Assembly (NCBI GenBank): GCA_024703915.1
Contig: CP087969.1
Coordinates: forward strand, 5,332,001-5,396,000
Origin: Massilia sp. H-1
GTDB lineage: Bacteria; Pseudomonadota; Gammaproteobacteria; Burkholderiales; Burkholderiaceae_D
Direction: 5' to 3'
DNA length: 64,000 nucleotides
Position numbers and translations under genes: made by a program. Shown piece after piece: positions 61,006 through 64,000 of the stretch (position 1 is its first letter; every line of letters starts with the position of its first letter). The notes below the pieces were generated by a model. The model worked only from the letters and a program-made list of their open reading frames with translations, was not told the DNA's origin and ran no database searches.

Positions 61006-61366
61006 ATGAAATCGATCAAAACCATTATTTCCGCGGCAGCCGTATTGGGCAGTGTCGCTTTGGCATCCCAGGCGCTTGCCCACGAAGGGCACGACCACGA
61101 AAAGCAGAGCGCTGCAGAGCGACTGACTGCCGCTGCTTAGGCCCGTTATCCGATGGCGAGGTCAAGAAAATCGACAAGTCAGCCGCCAAGGTCACCATCA
61201 AGCATGGTCCTCTGCAGAACCTGGACATGCTTATGATGACCATGGTGTTCAAAGTCAAGGATCCGGCCATGCTCGACGCCATGAAGGTCGGCGACAAGAT
61301 TCACTTCATGCGGCCGAAAAAGTCAATGGCAGCTTGACCTTGACCCAGTGGGAACCTTCAAAATAA
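61006..61366 (+). CDS. cusF: CusF-like periplasmic copper-binding protein
   Basis: Signal peptide MKSIKTIISAAAVLGSVALASQALA, then HEGHDHEKQ and the CusF domain GEVKKIDKSAAKVTIKHGPLQNLDMLMMTMVFKV with conserved His and two Met ligands. The usual aromatic that caps copper is in the C-terminal TLTQWEPSK. Corrupted GCCGGC at 61135-61142 and an indel near 61315. About 118 residues. A stand-alone copy in addition to the domain fused to CusB. Confidence 0.88.
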
Positions 61367-61424
61367 ACCGAAGACGGCCGATCCGGTCGCGATTGGCCTC
61401 ACAATCACAATTAAGGGAATCGCC

Positions 61425-61791
61425 ATGCATACCAAGAACACGTTCCTCTCGCTCATGATTGCCATCGGCAGTCTTGCAGGCCAACGCCGCCCAGGCGCAC
61501 GCGAAAATCGAGGCGGCAGAACCGAAAGCGGACAGCGAACTGGCGGCGGCACCGAAGGAGATCAGCCTGCATTTCAACGAAAAGCTGGAACCCGCATTCA
61601 GCAAGATAGCGCTGCTGGACGCGAAGAACGCGGCGATCGCCTTGCCCAAGGCGGCAATCGACAAGACGGACGGCAAAACCATGTCGGCGCCGCTTCCCGC
61701 GCTGTCAACCGGGCAGTATCTGGTGCGCTGGTCCGCCATGACGCACGACGGCCACAAGGTGAAGGGGGAATACCGGTTCAAGGTCAAATAA
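61425..61791 (+). CDS. copC: CopC periplasmic copper-binding protein
   Basis: Signal peptide then mature start HAKIEAAEPKADSELAAAPKEISLHFNEKLEP, giving the N-terminal histidine brace ligand of CopC, and the C-terminal motif WSAMTHDGHKVKGEY. About 122 residues after one indel near 61480. Partners CopD, which follows two genes later, in copper uptake or sequestration. Confidence 0.92.
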
Positions 61792-61792
61792 C

Positions 61793-62151
61793 ATGGTTAT
61801 GGACGTCCAGCTAGCCATCATCGCCTTCACAGTCCTTCTGAATCTGGCGCTCGCCGTGGCAGTCGGCGCCACGATGGCCTACTTTGGCTCGGCAAGGGGG
61901 CTTCGCCATGGTCAGGGAGGCTGCAGCGCACGGTGCGTTCGGCTGGCCTGGGCGGCATCGCGGCCGCGGCCGTTGCCATGGTATTGCTGCTGCTGTTCGT
62001 TTCAGCTTCGATGGCGGAAGTTTCCGTGTTCGATGCAGGGGACGTTGCGTACTCGATGCTGACCGAGAGCCATTTTGGTTTGGCGTGGTCAATTGGCATG
62101 GGAGCGTTGCTTGGCGCCGCGGTCCTGTCTATAGTCGCGGTGAGGCGCTAA
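61793..62151 (+). CDS. Small membrane protein between copC and copD
   Basis: Two frames join near 61900 into about 119 residues with three membrane helices: DVQLAIIAFTVLLNLALAVAVGATMAYF, GGIAAAAVAMVLLLLFVSASMA and GLAWSIGMGALLGAAVLSIVAV. No metal motif is obvious. Its TAA overlaps the copD ATG (TAATG), so it is coupled to CopD and may act with it. No family recognised. Confidence 0.6.
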
Positions 62152-62733
62152 TGACCAGGAACTTGGTTGCTCCTGAGCCTGGCGGCGCTCGCGGCGATCC
62201 TATATTCGCGTAGCATGGTGAGCCACGCCTCCGCCAACGGCGACTTGAACGCTGCCGTGGCCGCTGACTGGATACATCTCTGCCTGATCAGTGTCTGGGT
62301 CGGTGAAGTCGTCATTGCGGGCCTGTTCGTGCTGGGCCGACGTGGTGCTGCGCATGCGCCTGATCGGGAAGACATGGCACGCTACGTCGAGAATCTGTCG
62401 TCGTCTGCCACGTTTGCGCTGGTCGGCATTTTTGCGACCGGGATCTTCAGTGCGTGGCACAACGTTGGCAGTGTTGCGGGTCTGTCCGGCAATCCTTATG
62501 GCGTGACTCTGTTGGCCAAGCTGGCCATGGTGACCATCGCTGTGTTGCTGGGTGGCTTTAATCGGTTTGTTGTCATGCCGCCCCTGCTGGCCGGTCTGCG
62601 CCGTGCCGGTGCGTGCGATACGTCATCGCTGCGCCGGTTCACGCTGGTCCTGCGTATCGAAGCGGTGGTCTTGCTGGGCGTGCTGGTCGCCGCTGCCATC
62701 CTCAGTTCCACATCCCCGCCCACCGCGGCCTGA
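62151..62733 (+). CDS. copD: CopD copper-resistance membrane protein
   Basis: About 193 residues, shorter than full CopD, with membrane helices LLLLSLAALAAILYSRSM, DWIHLCLISVWVGEVVIAGLFVL, SATFALVGIFATGIFSAWHNVG and VTLLAKLAMVTIAVLLGGFNRFVVMPPLL, matching the CopD domain (H in DWIHL, W, and NRF). One indel near 62165. Probably moves copper across the inner membrane with CopC. Confidence 0.85.
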
Positions 62734-62778
62734 GCTTGCTTTTTCACCTCGCCGTCTCCACAACCGAAGGAACTGATC

Positions 62779-63222
62779 ATGATTCGACACACCGTTCTCG
62801 CATTGCTGCTCGGCGCTGCCGCAGTACCAGCCTGCGCCGCACCTGTCACTGCCGGTGCCAGAGAGTCGCTGGCGGCTTTTTATGCCGCGCTCGCCGCGGG
62901 AGACAAGGCGCGGGCCCTGGAGCTGCTGGCCCCGAGCGTCACGATTTACGAGTCTGGCTATGTGGAAGCATCCCGCGACGAATACGCGCAGCACCATCTC
63001 GGCGGCGACATCGCGTTTGCGAAGCGTTCCACGCGCAAGGTGCTCAAGCATTCCGAAAAAATCGAGGGCAATATGGCGCTGATCTGGGAAGAAACGGAGA
63101 CAACGGGAACCTCTGACGGCAAGCCGGTGCATGCCTTGGGCACCGAAACGGCCATGCTGGAACAGAAGGACGGCCGATGGCAAATCACGCACGTGCACTG
63201 GTCTTCCCGCAAGGCAAAATGA
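62779..63222 (+). CDS. Exported SnoaL/NTF2-fold protein
   Basis: Intact, 147 residues, signal peptide MIRHTVLALLLGAAAVPACA, then ARESLAAFYAALAAGDKARALELLAPSVTIYESGYVEASRDEYAQHH and ALGTETAMLEQKDGRWQITHVHWSSRK, the NTF2-like cone fold of the DUF4440/SnoaL group. Frequently found at the end of copper operons; role unknown. GGAAC before the ATG is a weak ribosome site. Confidence 0.85.
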   Translation: MIRHTVLALLLGAAAVPACAAPVTAGARESLAAFYAALAAGDKARALELLAPSVTIYESGYVEASRDEYAQHHLGGDIAFAKRSTRKVLKHSEKIEGNMALIWEETETTGTSDGKPVHALGTETAMLEQKDGRWQITHVHWSSRKAK

Positions 63223-63306
63223 TCTGCCGGGATGAAATCCAGGCGCTAGGCCGAAGCCGGGCGGCGCACAAGCCAGCCGCCCCGGCCCAATGGGAAACCC
63301 CGGGCG

Positions 63307-63647
63307 CTAGTTGCCACCCTTCGCCGCCACCTCCCGGTGCTCCTGCGCGAGCGCGCGCTTCCTTGGCCGCTGCGACGAACTGGTCGCGCAGGGCCCGGCA
63401 ATGCGACACCATTGCCGTCGTGTCGCCGCGTTCGATTGATGTAGGAACGGCCGATCCGGTCGTGCTGCGCGGCCTCGGCCTCGTAGGCGACCGCCTTGCT
63501 CGCGTAATAGTCGGCGAGCTTCTGGTGATCGGCCGGAGCCAGCGCACTGGCGACCGCCGACGGAATATCGGTCGAAGGTGGCGCGACCGACGCACATCCG
63601 AGCAGTCCGAGTAGCAGCATACCGGTGAAACCTAGTTTTGCGCGCAT
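63307..63647 (-). CDS. Small lipoprotein
   Basis: Lipobox LLGCAS, then PADHQKLADYYASKAVAYEAEAAQHDRIGRSYI, a helical hairpin often annotated as an uncharacterised lipoprotein. After an indel near 63440 it continues as RGDTTAMVSHCRALRDQFVAAAKEARALAQEHREVAAKGGN. About 112 residues, divergent from the P-type ATPase gene; the two share the promoter gap with the FNR boxes. Confidence 0.65.
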
Positions 63648-63772
63648 GATCTTTCTCCATTCATGTGTTGTACTTCGGCCTGCACATTTTGCCTGGGACA
63701 TCGTCCGGAACCGGGCAAGGAGCTCTCCCGTTCACGACTTGGCCATCCTATTTCTCCGCGCCGACAAAATCG

Positions 63773-63786
63773 TTGATCCACATCAA
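63773..63786. promoter_or_regulatory. FNR-type box 1 (TTGAT-N4-ATCAA)
   Basis: A perfect TTGAT-N4-ATCAA palindrome in the divergent gap, 187 bases before the P-type ATPase start and 126 bases before the lipoprotein start. Confidence 0.75.
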
Positions 63787-63847
63787 AATAGCGCGCCGCT
63801 GCTGCTAGGCGACAAATGAGCTTGCGCCACCGGCGATCTTGTCAAAT

Positions 63848-63861
63848 TTGATCTGCATCAA
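63848..63861. promoter_or_regulatory. FNR-type box 2 (TTGAT-N4-ATCAA)
   Basis: A second perfect TTGAT-N4-ATCAA site, 75 bp from the first and about 110 bp before the ATPase start, at a distance fitting FNR-type activation. Confidence 0.75.
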
Positions 63862-63971
63862 GGTTGGCTGCGCCCTTGGTCAACTACAGTGGGACGATGT
63901 GCAAAGCCCGAGGGCGGGATCCGTGCGTACATGCGCTTGGCCCGAGAAAAATGATCCAGGAAAAATTGACG

Positions 63972-64000
63972 ATGCGTGATCCCGTGTGCGGCATGGAAGT
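63972..64000 (+). CDS. Copper P-type ATPase, first codons (partial)
   Basis: MRDPVCGMEV is the YHS-domain opening common to copper-exporting P1B-ATPases of this type; the gene leaves the window here. The frame is open upstream from an ATG at 63898, but AGGAAAAATTGACG before 63972 is the better ribosome site. Identity as CopA rests on ten residues and the copper context. The FNR boxes would also fit a cytochrome-oxidase-type copper ATPase. Confidence 0.6.

Larger units (their letters stand above)
2978..61142. other. Dispersed corrupted GCCGGC sites
   Basis: About 55 places read GCTTAAGC, GCCTAAGC, GCTTAGGC, GCCTAGGC, GCTAGGC, GCTAAGC or a near variant where the encoded protein needs GCCGGC. 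Clear examples start at 2978, 3898, 4082, 4357, 7517, 8484, 11549, 11974, 15177, 18432, 21710, 24382, 33125, 38499, 39534, 39543, 39631, 41114, 41558, 43291, 43315, 46057, 46530, 49038, 50221, 50758, 51447, 53425, 53508, 54312, 54654, 54771, 57331, 58967, 60080 and 61135. Each half-site GCC becomes GCT, GCCT or GCTT. Positions were found by eye. Confidence 0.9.

Noticed and set aside
2978-61142. CTTAAG-like words as a real small mobile element, linker or programmed stop signal
   Set aside because: They sit exactly where proteins need GCCGGC, occur in unrelated genes on both strands, vary in form (6-10 bases) and replace, not add to, coding sequence.

Overview
The window looks like part of a GC-rich betaproteobacterial chromosome, most likely Oxalobacteraceae (Massilia/Duganella type). 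This rests on the guaA sequence, the codon use and the layout of the copper genes. It begins in guaA and then enters a large integrative and conjugative element (ICE) that runs past the right edge. A tyrosine integrase and an AlpA-type factor sit directly downstream of guaA, a known integration hot spot.

Layout: 1-1.7 kb guaA; 1.9-3.4 kb integrase and alpA; 3.5-5.9 kb accessory genes and an inverted-repeat-rich gap; 6.0-10.9 kb mobilization module (mobE/D/C-like genes leftward, oriT-like gap, mobB-like gene and relaxase rightward); 11-22.4 kb first part of an IncI/Dot-Icm-like type IV secretion system (DotD, DotC, DotB, IcmT rightward; coupling protein TrbC, TrbB, TrbA and a lytic transglycosylase leftward); 22.9-31 kb cargo (a low-GC exported RHS/YD-repeat toxin with an HExxH C-terminus and an exported putative immunity protein, a LexA-box locus, parD with a parE remnant, an IS110 fragment); 31-44.3 kb second conjugation operon in IncI order (traM-N-O-P-Q-R-T-U-W-X-Y and an excA-like gene); 44.5-48.1 kb accessory transfer-region genes; 48.4-64 kb copper resistance island (CusCBA efflux, DUF305, four-helix copper storage protein, TolC-like lipoprotein, multicopper oxidase, CusF, CopC, CopD and the first codons of a P-type ATPase).

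The strongest unexpected signal is that nearly every GCCGGC site appears rewritten as GCTTAAGC, GCCTAAGC, GCTTAGGC, GCTAGGC or a close variant. Restoring GCCGGC repairs protein after protein, because the changed sites create false TAA/TAG stops and frameshifts. The best explanation is a long-read assembly from a host that modifies GCCGGC, so most genes that look broken here are probably intact. A second class of scattered one- or two-base indels adds further false frameshifts. Gene spans below are given for the repaired genes.

The second main signal is a shared operator-like palindrome, TTTTGTA-N12-TACAAAA. It lies in front of alpA, dotD, the transglycosylase/trb operon, the traM operon and the AAA-ATPase gene, with a weaker copy before the LPD7/KfrB gene. 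The spacer is always 12 bp, so one regulator may control excision and transfer together. All functional calls come from reading the sequence; no database search was run.
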